Source: Alcaligenaceae bacterium CGII-47 (GTDB lineage Bacteria > Pseudomonadota > Gammaproteobacteria > Burkholderiales > Burkholderiaceae_B). From it: DNA of 64,000 nt. Positions 44,315-52,775 of this stretch are shown here, one piece after another. How positions within the stretch are numbered: the stretch's first letter is position 1; every line of letters begins with the position of its first letter. The stretch is from the NCBI GenBank assembly GCA_019166125.1, contig JAHTBO010000002.1, positions 62,001-126,000 on the forward strand, given 5' to 3'. The position numbers were made by a program, and so were the translations under genes. Under the pieces are notes generated by a model. It was not told the DNA's origin, did not search any database, and saw nothing but the letters and a program-made list of their open reading frames with translations.

Positions 44315-45703
44315 TTAGATTTGCAGCGCGGCGGTACGGTGTGCGCTCAACCGCTGCGTCAGCCGGTCGGACAGGTTCGCGGCTTTGGGCTGCTCGGCGT
44401 CCTCGCCTTCGTCGTCGTTCCCGGCTTCGTCCTCCGCGCTGCCGAAACCCTGCCGCAACCGTTCCAGCGTGCGCAGCGCCTTGGCTTCGGCTTCGCGCAG
44501 CAGCCCGCGATGAATCACGGCTTCGCCGCTGCGGTCGAGGGTGACGATGGCACCGGCCACGGCGCGCACGTCCGGGGCGTAGCCCTGCAAGGCTTCCTCC
44601 ACGGCTTGCAGTTCCCCGGCGGCCTGTTCGCGGCGCGGTTCCAGCGCCTCGGTCTTGTCCTCGTCCTCGGCATCGTAGGCTTCTTCCAGTTCGGCGTCGA
44701 TCTTGTCGAGACGGGTTTGCAGCGATGCGATGCGGCGGGCTTCGCGGGCGCTCGGTTCGCGGCGCTGGCGCGGCGCGTTCTGGAACGCCTGCCGCTCGGC
44801 GTAGCTCATGTGCGGCACGGCTTCCACCCACGCCCAACCCTCGGCGCGCACGTCCCCGGCCAGCGCATCCAGCTTGCCGCGCACCAGCGTTTCCAGCAGC
44901 GCGGCGTCGGTCAGGTAGGTTCCGGCATCGCCTTCCGCGAACAGGTCGCGGCGGATGCCGCCGCCCGCCGCCGTGTAGGTGTCCAGCCCGGCGAAGCGCA
45001 CCAGCGGATGCGTGGCGTCGATTTCGCGTTCGGTCAGGCGTTCGCGCAGCGCGGATGCGCCACGCTGCCATTCGGGCGCTCCGTAGAACGCGGCTTCCTG
45101 CGCGGCGTGGTCGTCGGTGATGGTCAGGGCCATCAACTGTTCCAGCGTGACGGCTCCGGCCCGGTAGTCGGCCAGCAGGCGCGGCGAGACGTTGGCCAGC
45201 TTCAAGCGGCGCTGCACCACCAGCGGGGACACGCCGAAGTCGGCGGCAATGTCTTCGAGGGGGCGGCCTTCCTTGACCAGCGCGGCGAACGCCTCGAACT
45301 GGTCGGCGGGGTGCATCTGCTCGCGCAGCAGGTTTTCCGCGAGGCTGACGGTACGGGCCGAAGCGTCGGGCACCAGCAGGCAAGGCACCTCAAAGTCGGC
45401 GGTGATGCGCTTCTTCTTCGCCAGCAGCTTCAACGCGGTCAGGCGGCGGTCGCCGGCCACCACTTCGTACTGCTCGCCATCAGCGGCGAGGATGACGACG
45501 AGGTTTTGAAGCAGGCCGATGCGGGCGATGCTCGCGGCCAGTTCGGGAATGGACAGGCGCGGGGTCTTGCGTGCGTTGCGCTTGGAGCGGCGCGGCAGCA
45601 ACTGCGAGAGCGGAACCAAAATCAGGTTCTTGGTCGGGTCGGCCACTTCCAGCGGCGCGGCGGTTTCGATGGCGCGGGTTTCCATTTGGGTAACGGCGTT
45701 CAT
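44315..45703 (-). CDS. parB: ParB-like partition protein, truncated by a nonsense codon
   Basis: The 462 residues before the stop contain the ParB/Spo0J nuclease-like domain: LVPLSQLLPRRSKRNARK, SIPELAASIARIGLLQNLVV, YEVVAGDRRLTALKLLAKK and the TVSLAENLLREQMHPADQFEAFAALV segment. The HTH follows (LEDIADFGVSPLVVQRRLKLA-like), then a long helical region. It ends AHRTAALQI-TAA; the coding phase resumes directly after. The DNA-binding part is complete, so the product may still work. The gene follows DUF932 with a strong ribosome site (AAGGAG before ATG). Confidence 0.88.
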   Translation of the reverse strand: MNAVTQMETRAIETAAPLEVADPTKNLILVPLSQLLPRRSKRNARKTPRLSIPELAASIARIGLLQNLVVILAADGEQYEVVAGDRRLTALKLLAKKKRITADFEVPCLLVPDASARTVSLAENLLREQMHPADQFEAFAALVKEGRPLEDIAADFGVSPLVVQRRLKLANVSPRLLADYRAGAVTLEQLMALTITDDHAAQEAAFYGAPEWQRGASALRERLTEREIDATHPLVRFAGLDTYTAAGGGIRRDLFAEGDAGTYLTDAALLETLVRGKLDALAGDVRAEGWAWVEAVPHMSYAERQAFQNAPRQRREPSAREARRIASLQTRLDKIDAELEEAYDAEDEDKTEALEPRREQAAGELQAVEEALQGYAPDVRAVAGAIVTLDRSGEAVIHRGLLREAEAKALRTLERLRQGFGSAEDEAGNDDEGEDAEQPKAANLSDRLTQRLSAHRTAALQI

Positions 45704-45782
45704 GGTGACAACTCCTTGCGGTTAGGGATGCAGCAGCGAGAGAAGCGGCAAGGGCTGCTGCCTGCCCCTGCCGCGTGGGGAT

Positions 45783-46610
45783 TCAGGCTTTCAACTGACG
45801 CATGCCATCGGCCAGCAGCCAAAGCGCACGGTTGAGGCGGATGTTTTGGTCGATGCCCTGCACCGGGCGGGTTTTCTGGCGGCGTCCGTTGGCGCTGCGC
45901 CCGCGCAGGCCGCCTTGGGTCAGGTTCTCTTGCGTGCGGTTGAACACGCTCCACAAGTCCGGGCGGCGGTCATCAAAGCGGCGCGGCATCAGGATTTGCG
46001 ATTCCGTGATGGGCGCGGGCTTGTCGGGGTCGTCGTACTTGAGGGCCAGCGCGGCGCGGGCGAACACTTCGGATTCGCCATCGTTCAAGGTGATGGCGCG
46101 CATGGAATCGCGGGATTCCTTCACCCGGTCGAAACCGCTCAACACTTCGTAAGCACCTTCGATGACATGCCCGGCCACGTCGCCCTTGTGAGGCACGCGC
46201 ACATCGGCCACGGTGTCGCCGAATACCAATCCGTTCTGGCAGACAAAGCGCAGCAGGCCAGCCAATAATTGATAGCTGCTGGTGCCGTCGTGCGAGTTCA
46301 GCAGGACGATTTCATTGGCTTCTGCATCGTTGATCTGGTTGGCATGGCGCAGCCGGATCATGTGCTTGGTGAAGTCGCGGCGGTCTTCGTTGCGCACGCG
46401 GGTCTGCGCCACCATGAAAGGCTGGAATCCCTCCTTGCGAAGCTCCGTCAGCACGGCGGCGGTGGGGATATAGCTGTAGCGCTCGGAACGGCTTTCATGC
46501 GGGGCGTCCGCGAAGATGGACGGGGCCACGCGGCGGATTTGGTCATCGGACAGCGGGTAATCGCTGCGCAGCGACGGGGAACGGGAAGCGAATCGGGATG
46601 CGAGTTGCAT
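45783..46610 (-). CDS. DUF932-domain protein
   Basis: A 275-residue protein matching DUF932 (phage/plasmid-like protein). It shows YSYIPTAAVLTELRKEGFQPFMVAQTRVR, RDFTKHMIRLR, and the ANEIVLLNSHDGTSSYQLLAGLLRFVCQNGLVFGD core. It belongs to the early backbone genes of ICEs and plasmids; an anti-restriction or DNA-processing role has been suggested but not settled. The ATG follows AGGAGAAATGCC. It heads the leftward DUF932-parB pair. Confidence 0.9.
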   Translation of the reverse strand: MQLASRFASRSPSLRSDYPLSDDQIRRVAPSIFADAPHESRSERYSYIPTAAVLTELRKEGFQPFMVAQTRVRNEDRRDFTKHMIRLRHANQINDAEANEIVLLNSHDGTSSYQLLAGLLRFVCQNGLVFGDTVADVRVPHKGDVAGHVIEGAYEVLSGFDRVKESRDSMRAITLNDGESEVFARAALALKYDDPDKPAPITESQILMPRRFDDRRPDLWSVFNRTQENLTQGGLRGRSANGRRQKTRPVQGIDQNIRLNRALWLLADGMRQLKA

Positions 46611-47236
46611 GGCATTTCTCCTGACGAAAAGGGTTTGTTGTTCAAACCGCACACCGGATTCCTAGATTCGGAGCCCAGCCTTTCGGCTGTTCGGTGCGGT
46701 CGGCACGAGGAACCCGGTTGGCCCTGTTGCCACCGTCTTTCCTGAGTTCATCGCCCGCGACGGTCAGGAGCGCGCGGACGGGGGCCGTCAAGGAGACAAG
46801 CGCAGGGTTGGTGCGGCCCGCAGGCGCAGCCGAGGACACGGCCCTGCGCGCCTTGACGGCACACGGGAGCGGGCTACGGTCGCGGGTAAGGTGATGAAGT
46901 CAGGGGAGACGGCTGGACAAGGCAACGGCCATCCCTTTGTGCTGACCGCACGCAAGCGAAGCGCGCAGGCCCGAAGCTGGAAGCCGGGCCGGAGGCGTCA
47001 GCGATGTGGAAGGCTGGCGAACGCCAGTCCCGTCAGGGATGAGCGAATAGCGAACCTGGAGCAGCGCAATCCGCGAAGCGGAGACGCAGGAAGGTTCTTC
47101 GTCTATTATTTGTTTTGAAGGCGGGTGTTGTTAAGGCAAAAAATTAATAACCGCTTCAGACTCGGCCGAGTTCGTCCGACTTGATCTTGCGTGAACCAAG
47201 GGACATGTTGAAGAACAAAAATTGGGGAGCCTACAA
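46611..47236. other. Structured non-coding region between DUF932 and the RloC-like gene
   Basis: No gene was found in these 626 bases. Nested inverted repeats stand out: GCCGTCAAGG/CCTTGACGGC (46784-46793, 46851-46860) enclosing GCGCAGGG/CCCTGCGC (46800-46807, 46842-46849). A shorter TCAAGG/CCTTGA structure stands before radC. The last 130 bases turn AT-rich and should hold the promoter of the rightward ATPase gene. Confidence 0.55.
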
Positions 47237-49540
47237 GTGATCGTTTGCATTAACCGTCTCAAGCAGTTCGGTATCTTCAACGACTTCAACGGCACGAAGA
47301 TTCAGAAGTTCGGCAAGTACAACCTTGTCTATGGCTGGAACGGAACAGGGAAATCAACCCTGTCAAATCTGTTCTCTTGCTTTGAGCTTCGCTCGCTGGT
47401 TCCCCGCTTCAGTGCCGGTCAGTTCTCAATCGCTTTAGAAGACGGCTCAACCATCACGGAAACGACTCTTCCTTCGTGCCAATTGAACATTCAGGTGTTC
47501 AATCAACGGTTTATTCATGAGAACATTGATTGGGATAAGTCTGTAAAAAGTATTCTTCTCATTGCAAAAGAGAAGATTGATGATTTACAGAAACTGGAAA
47601 AATTGAAAGGTGAGCTTCAATCAAAGAAGAAGTCCCACGACGAAAAGATAAGTGATATCAAGAAGCAACGCGAAGCATTGGAGAAGTTCTTGACCAATGC
47701 CGCAAGGAAAATGAAGCTGGGACTTCAGGCGATTGACACGAGCGATAGCTATTATCTTAATTATGACCGTCGCAAGCTCTCTACTTTCATTCAGAACAAT
47801 AGCGAGGCTATTGTCAAAGCAGAGTCGGTTCTTCCGGATGAAAAGGTTATCGATCTGACGAATGCCGCCAAGCCAGACCAGCTTCCAAGCATCACCTTCG
47901 CCTCAACAGCCATTGAGCCGGACTACTTTAAGAAAGCGGCAGGTCGCATCAGGGACTTGATTGGAACGACAGCAGTCAATCAAGCTGTCCAGCGGCTGAC
48001 TGATAACCCCGACATCCGCGACTGGGTTCAAACTGGCTTGGAAATCCATAAACACCATGACTCCCAGTCCTGCGAGTTCTGCGGCTCCCCGTTCACTCAG
48101 CTTCGTGCCGAGGCACTTGCCGCCCACTTCAGCAAAGAGTTCACGGACTTTCAAAACAGGCTTCAGAGCGCCGCTACTTGGATTGAGTCTCAAGGCGCTC
48201 CAGCCAATCAGTTGCCCGCAGCGACGGAGTTTTATAAAGAGCTATCGGCTGACTCAGAGAAGCTTCAGAAGGAATACACATCCGCTGCTGAGAAGATCAC
48301 CCAGCAAATGGAAGGATGGCGGGAAGCTCTGAAAGCCAAAATTACAGACCCTGCAAAGACAGACATTCAGATTTCGGATGTGGTTGAAGAAGATGTCACG
48401 AATTTCAATGAGATCCTGAAGTCGATCGTTGCGCTGGTCGGAAAGCACAACAATAAAACTTCAAACTTCAAATCTGAGACCTCAAAAAGCAAGGTGGCAC
48501 TGGAACTTCACTTTGCTGCGGCTGAGGTGCAAGAATTTGACTATGCTGGAAGTGAAAAGAAGTGCAATGACCTTGATGCTGAAGCAAAGAATGACTACAA
48601 GGAAATTGAAAAACTCGGTCAAGAGGTCGGAGCAATAGAGGCGCTGCTCTCAAATGAGACGGTCGGGGCGAAGGAGTTCAATGACATCTTACATCGCTTC
48701 ATCGGCCGCTCTGAGCTTTGTCTGAGCTTTAATCAGAAGAAGAAAGGCTATGAGATCATCAGAAACGGAGTGGGTGAACATGATGGGAATTTGAGCGAAG
48801 GTGAGAAGACTGCGATTGCATTTGTCTACTTCATCACGAAGCTCAAAGAGAACGGAAACAACATCAAGGACACGATTGTCGTCGTTGATGATCCCGTCTC
48901 AAGCTTTGACTCAAATCACTTGTTTCATGCCTACTCGTTCCTGAGAACTCAATGCACGGACGCCAAACAACTTTTTGTGCTGACTCACAACTTCACCTAC
49001 TTCAAGTTAGTGAGAGACTGGTTTACTGGAACAAACAGGAACAGGATTTCCAAAGGAAAACCGGAGAATTGCTTCTTCTATCGACTGGATGCGCCTCCTG
49101 GCTCCCCCCGCCATTCGTTGCTTGTTGACGCCGATGACTCTCTGAAGAATTACGGCTCTGAGTATCACTACATCTTCAAGAAGCTCTATGAGTACAGGGC
49201 GCATACGACTCTCAACAGAGATGAAGCCTTTTTGACTGCGAACCTCGCTCGCAAGCTCGTTGAATCGTTCTTTACCTTCAAATATCCAAAGCGGAGAAGC
49301 GACATCAGTCAGTTGATGGATGTTGGGCTGAAAGACTGCACCATCACAACACCGGAACTCAAGGAGAAAATCTACCGTTTTATCAACAAATATTCGCATA
49401 GCGACGTAATCGAGATAACCGAGGAGTCCGCAGAAAACTTGGCTGGCGAGAGCCATAGCGTCATCGGTGACATCTTTCAGTGGTTGGAGGAAGTGGACAA
49501 GAAACACTACGAGGAGATGATTCAGGTTGCGACGGCCTGA
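47237..49540 (+). CDS. RloC/PrrC-like AAA ATPase, probable anticodon-nuclease defence protein
   Basis: A 767-residue Rad50-like ATPase. Walker A is GWNGTGKS (33-40), long coiled-coil regions flank a CEFC zinc-hook motif (279-282), the ABC signature is LSEGEKTAIAF, Walker B is TIVVVDDPVSSFD and the switch is LTHNF. The C-terminal 100 residues carry Arg672, Glu676 and His721, a spacing (R-x3-E ... H) like the PrrC/RloC anticodon-nuclease triad. Such proteins cut host tRNA after DNA damage or phage attack. GTG with GGGAG upstream is the start. Base composition is lower in G+C than the ICE backbone, so it was acquired. No restriction genes are adjacent. Confidence 0.75.
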   Translation: MIVCINRLKQFGIFNDFNGTKIQKFGKYNLVYGWNGTGKSTLSNLFSCFELRSLVPRFSAGQFSIALEDGSTITETTLPSCQLNIQVFNQRFIHENIDWDKSVKSILLIAKEKIDDLQKLEKLKGELQSKKKSHDEKISDIKKQREALEKFLTNAARKMKLGLQAIDTSDSYYLNYDRRKLSTFIQNNSEAIVKAESVLPDEKVIDLTNAAKPDQLPSITFASTAIEPDYFKKAAGRIRDLIGTTAVNQAVQRLTDNPDIRDWVQTGLEIHKHHDSQSCEFCGSPFTQLRAEALAAHFSKEFTDFQNRLQSAATWIESQGAPANQLPAATEFYKELSADSEKLQKEYTSAAEKITQQMEGWREALKAKITDPAKTDIQISDVVEEDVTNFNEILKSIVALVGKHNNKTSNFKSETSKSKVALELHFAAAEVQEFDYAGSEKKCNDLDAEAKNDYKEIEKLGQEVGAIEALLSNETVGAKEFNDILHRFIGRSELCLSFNQKKKGYEIIRNGVGEHDGNLSEGEKTAIAFVYFITKLKENGNNIKDTIVVVDDPVSSFDSNHLFHAYSFLRTQCTDAKQLFVLTHNFTYFKLVRDWFTGTNRNRISKGKPENCFFYRLDAPPGSPRHSLLVDADDSLKNYGSEYHYIFKKLYEYRAHTTLNRDEAFLTANLARKLVESFFTFKYPKRRSDISQLMDVGLKDCTITTPELKEKIYRFINKYSHSDVIEITEESAENLAGESHSVIGDIFQWLEEVDKKHYEEMIQVATA

Positions 49541-49606
49541 GCATCAAGCCAGCGAGGGCGAGAGCTGTGCCGGCAGGCGCAGAAAAAGGGGCCGAAGCCC
49601 CATGAG

Positions 49607-50116
49607 CTAGATCAGCCCACGCTCTGCGAACGATGCCGTTGCGTTGCCAGCAACGATGATGTGATCCAGCACGCGCACGTCCACCAGCCCCAGCGCCTCC
49701 TTGAGTCGCTGGGTCAGTGCCCCGTCGGCACCGCTCGGCTCGGGATTGCCGCTCGGGTGGTTGTGCGAAACGATGACTGCCGCCGCGTTGAGCCGCAGCG
49801 CCTCCTTGACCAGCTCGCGCGGATACACCGATGCGCCGTCGATGGTGCCTCGGAACATCTCGGCGTACTCGATCAGCCGATGCTGCGTGTCCATGAACAG
49901 CACCGCGAACACCTCATGCTCGAAGCCGGCCAGCTTGGCGCGCAGGTACTCCTTGACCGCCCCCGGCGACGTGAACGACGTACCGCGCTGCATCTTGCGC
50001 TCGATGGCCTGGCGCGCGGCCTCCAGAATCTGCTCGGCGGTTGCCAGCAGGTAGCGGCCCTGTGCGTCACGCACCATCAGCGAGGAATCGAATGAGGAAA
50101 AGGACAGTTGCGACAT
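49607..50116 (-). CDS. radC: RadC-family JAB-domain protein
   Basis: A 169-residue JAB/MPN-type protein with the metal site VIVSHNHPSGNPEPSGAD and the end VLDHIIVAGNATASFAERGLI. It lacks the N-terminal HhH half of chromosomal RadC, which is normal for mobile-element copies. Its role is not settled. A short gap separates it from the convergent ATPase. A decayed second radC lies at 53899-54054, beyond the kinase operon. Confidence 0.9.
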   Translation of the reverse strand: MSQLSFSSFDSSLMVRDAQGRYLLATAEQILEAARQAIERKMQRGTSFTSPGAVKEYLRAKLAGFEHEVFAVLFMDTQHRLIEYAEMFRGTIDGASVYPRELVKEALRLNAAAVIVSHNHPSGNPEPSGADGALTQRLKEALGLVDVRVLDHIIVAGNATASFAERGLI

Positions 50117-50541
50117 GATCGCGCTCCGGTTGCTCGGGCGGAATTGCCCGGAACCGTGGAGAGCACGGCGCAGCGCAAGCAGTCAGGGGTCAAGGACGGC
50201 CGCCAGGCCGCAAGCGTGCAAGCACGCGCAGCCCTTGACGGCGAGAACGCCGTGATACGGTGAAGGGAACAGCAAGACCGCCCACACCCCGCCCACTGCA
50301 CACCCCTGCCTTTATGCAAGTGGAGCGCGCAGACCCGCCAGGGTCGAAGGCGTCAGGGGGCAAAACCGGATGGCCGCGATTCGGCACGAGGCGCGGGGCG
50401 CAGCCCGCGAACCCGACGGCAGCACGCCGGGACGCACGAGTGCTGCTTTGCCTACTCGGTGTCCTGCTTGCGCTGCTCAATCCGCGTCCGTCCAAGATGG
50501 GCAGGAGACGCCGGCGATGTAGGCCAGTACGAGCGTGACGC
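50117..50541. other. Structured non-coding region upstream of radC
   Basis: No gene was found. GTCAAGG/CCTTGAC (50189-50195, 50233-50239) encloses a GCGTGC-AA-GCACGC hairpin, and CCTTGACGGC repeats a word of the element before DUF932. The stretch 50330-50440 also resembles the non-coding DNA before DUF736. G+C content drops sharply near 50530, where the kinase module begins. Confidence 0.5.
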
Positions 50542-50587
50542 TTTGAAGTGCGTCAGCTAAAATGTAACTGTCGCACAGCACTTCAAA
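50542..50587. repeat. 10-base inverted repeat at the edge of the PP2C-kinase module
   Basis: TTTGAAGTGC (50542-50551) and GCACTTCAAA (50578-50587) are perfect arms with a 26-base loop. They sit exactly where composition changes from G+C-rich backbone to AT-richer module DNA. They could be an operator for the operon or a trace of module insertion. Confidence 0.5.
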
Positions 50588-50656
50588 ATCAAAGTGGCGT
50601 AAGTCCCAAAGAAGACGCAAATAGATTGCTTTCAATATAGGAGTTGCGAAAACACA

Positions 50657-51745
50657 ATGCACCCATTCCAAGAAAATATACAAACTTGGATTTCTAGGCG
50701 TCTTGCAAGTCACTCATCCAGTCAATGCCTTGAGATCCCATTCTTGCTGTCCAGTGATATAGGACTGGTTCGAAAGGAGAATCAGGATCGAGTGGCCACT
50801 CTCTATACTGGAAAGAAGTCAATAAACCCCCTGTTTGCAATAGCAGTTGCCGATGGTATGGGAGGCATGCGCGATGGCGGGAAATGCTCTTCATTGGCGA
50901 TATCGAGCTTCTTCTATTCTTTGATACAGCACCGGAATTTAGGCATCAAGGAAAGAGCCTACGAAGCTGTAAAAGCGTCAAACAATCAAGTATTCGACAT
51001 ATATCGAGGCGATGGCGGATCTACGCTAACTGCCGTTTTGCTGGATTCTCAAGGCACCAAGATAATTGTTCATCTTGGCGATACGCGTGTCTACACTTTC
51101 GGGGCTGGGAAAAAGGTTGAGCGGCACACAACGGACGACTCTCTCGTCGAAGCTGTTGGTGGAAGCGGCCGAGAATTGCTCCAATTTGTTGGGATGGGCG
51201 ATTCGATGCAGCCCAAGATATCTGATTTTCTCTGTCAGGAAGGTTTTTGCGCCATTACCAGTGATGGCATTCACGGCATAGAAGAAAAAACCCTCAGCAG
51301 GATTCTAGAGAATTCATCAAGCCTTAATGATGCCTCCGAGCGTCTGAATTCTGTCGCGATGTGGTGCGGAGGAAATGACAACGCAACATCGGCCATATTT
51401 GACATCGCCGGAATGCTTCCATCGCTTGCTCGATATGAAGGCGGCGGAATCCGTTTATGGGATGCAGGTGGAGAACTAACTACGCTTTGGCTGCGAGAGG
51501 AAGAACAGGCGCTTAATGCAAAAAACGCTCAAGCTCCAAGTGGGACGAATGAAACAGAGAATAATCATTCATCCCAGCTGATACCCAGCAAGCCACCGGC
51601 GATTGAGGGGGTGCCGAATAAGTCGAAGTCACCCGTTCGAAAATCTCGGAAGAAGAAAAACGAGAATTACCCGGAAGAAGTTCAACTGGATATAGAAATT
51701 GGCCATTCTGCCGAACAGGGAGACGTCGGTGCTGATAGCAAATAG
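50657..51745 (+). CDS. PP2C-type Ser/Thr protein phosphatase
   Basis: A 362-residue protein. The PP2C domain (about 30-270) is complete: SDIGLVRKENQDR, AVADGMGGM, GGSTLTAVLL, HLGDTRVYTF, ITSDGIHG and GGNDNATSA carry the metal-binding Asp residues. A basic, disordered tail follows (PSKPPAIEGV...KSPVRKSRKKKN). It should remove phosphate added by the two kinases encoded downstream. It overlaps the first kinase gene by 17 bases. GGAG lies about 13 bases before the ATG, somewhat far. Confidence 0.9.
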   Translation: MHPFQENIQTWISRRLASHSSSQCLEIPFLLSSDIGLVRKENQDRVATLYTGKKSINPLFAIAVADGMGGMRDGGKCSSLAISSFFYSLIQHRNLGIKERAYEAVKASNNQVFDIYRGDGGSTLTAVLLDSQGTKIIVHLGDTRVYTFGAGKKVERHTTDDSLVEAVGGSGRELLQFVGMGDSMQPKISDFLCQEGFCAITSDGIHGIEEKTLSRILENSSSLNDASERLNSVAMWCGGNDNATSAIFDIAGMLPSLARYEGGGIRLWDAGGELTTLWLREEEQALNAKNAQAPSGTNETENNHSSQLIPSKPPAIEGVPNKSKSPVRKSRKKKNENYPEEVQLDIEIGHSAEQGDVGADSK

Positions 51746-52775
51746 GTATAAAACTCTCGACAACTCCGACAGAGGCGGAATGGGAGAGGTTATTTTTTGC
51801 GAAGATCTTCATTTGCAACGCCAGGTTGTACTGAAGCATCTCCAAGCTGGAGTCGAGGCTCGTAGATTGCTTGATGAGCAAAAGGCACTGTCAAAGGTTA
51901 GGTCTAAGCACGTCGTTCAACTTTATGACATTGTGAACATTCAAGGAGGAGTCGCGCAGCAACCCGCTATTGTCCTTGAATTTATTGATGGAGAGATACT
52001 TCAGGTTGGGTCTTTTTCTGTAAATCAAGACTACCTAAACCTGATATGGCAGATTTCATGCGGACTTGCGGACATTCATTCGCATGGAATTATCCATCGA
52101 GACATTAAGCCCGGAAATATAAAAATAGATAGCGAGGGCGTGGTTAAGATTATTGATTTCGGATTGTCGAGAAGTAATGCCAATGCTGAGACAAGGAGCA
52201 TAATAGGAACTCCTATATTCATGGCGCCAGAACTATGGGGTGACCACACAATTGCTTTTGACTCATCTATTGATGTCTATGCATTTGGTGTGACATGCCT
52301 AGCCTTGCTCACCGATGAGCCTCCTCTTAGTCTGCGCAGTAGACCTCCAAGCCAGCCAACGCTAGCGGATTTTTCTGCTCCGCTCTCTGGGGTGCCTAGT
52401 GAAATTACGAACACCTTGTTTCAATGCCTTGCGGTAGACAGGAGAGACAGGCCGTCTATGCAAGTCATCAAGACTTTGTTGGAAAAACATCTTCTGAAGG
52501 ATAAGCATCGCGCCACGGTTGTTTTAAATGGCGTAGCGAACACCCTAGACCATAAAAACAGAAGAATATCGCTAAATGCAACTGTCGGAAGTCTCACGAT
52601 TGAATATGACGGCTTAGTTTTTAGCGTCACACAAGTTGCAGGGGCTGTTTACATAAACAACACGTCCGTCAGTGTTGGGGCGATAGTGCCAGGGTGTTGT
52701 GTTCTAACTTTCGGCAATGGCGGTGGCAGAAAGTTCGTGACCTTTGATGTCTCAAATCCGGAGGTGATGCCATGA
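51729..52775 (+). CDS. Ser/Thr protein kinase with an FHA-like C-terminal domain
   Basis: A 348-residue Hanks-type kinase with no membrane segment. The glycine loop is RGGMGEV with Lys36; the catalytic loop HRDIKPGN (123-130), DFG (143-145) and APE motif MAPELW are present, so it should be active. Residues about 262-348 are beta-rich and end GAVYINNTSVSVGAIVPGCC then VLTFGN...FVTFDVSNPEV. This resembles the later strands of an FHA fold (VYVNG...G..L..GD.I.FG), though its early GR and SxxH motifs are not clear. GTG is the start, with GGGAGA upstream. It overlaps the phosphatase gene and, by 4 bases, the next kinase. Confidence 0.87.
   Translation: MLIANRYKTLDNSDRGGMGEVIFCEDLHLQRQVVLKHLQAGVEARRLLDEQKALSKVRSKHVVQLYDIVNIQGGVAQQPAIVLEFIDGEILQVGSFSVNQDYLNLIWQISCGLADIHSHGIIHRDIKPGNIKIDSEGVVKIIDFGLSRSNANAETRSIIGTPIFMAPELWGDHTIAFDSSIDVYAFGVTCLALLTDEPPLSLRSRPPSQPTLADFSAPLSGVPSEITNTLFQCLAVDRRDRPSMQVIKTLLEKHLLKDKHRATVVLNGVANTLDHKNRRISLNATVGSLTIEYDGLVFSVTQVAGAVYINNTSVSVGAIVPGCCVLTFGNGGGRKFVTFDVSNPEVMP

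Noticed and set aside
44231-45835. Rightward 534-codon frame opposite parB
   Set aside because: Antisense shadow; the ParB domain order is clear on the minus strand.
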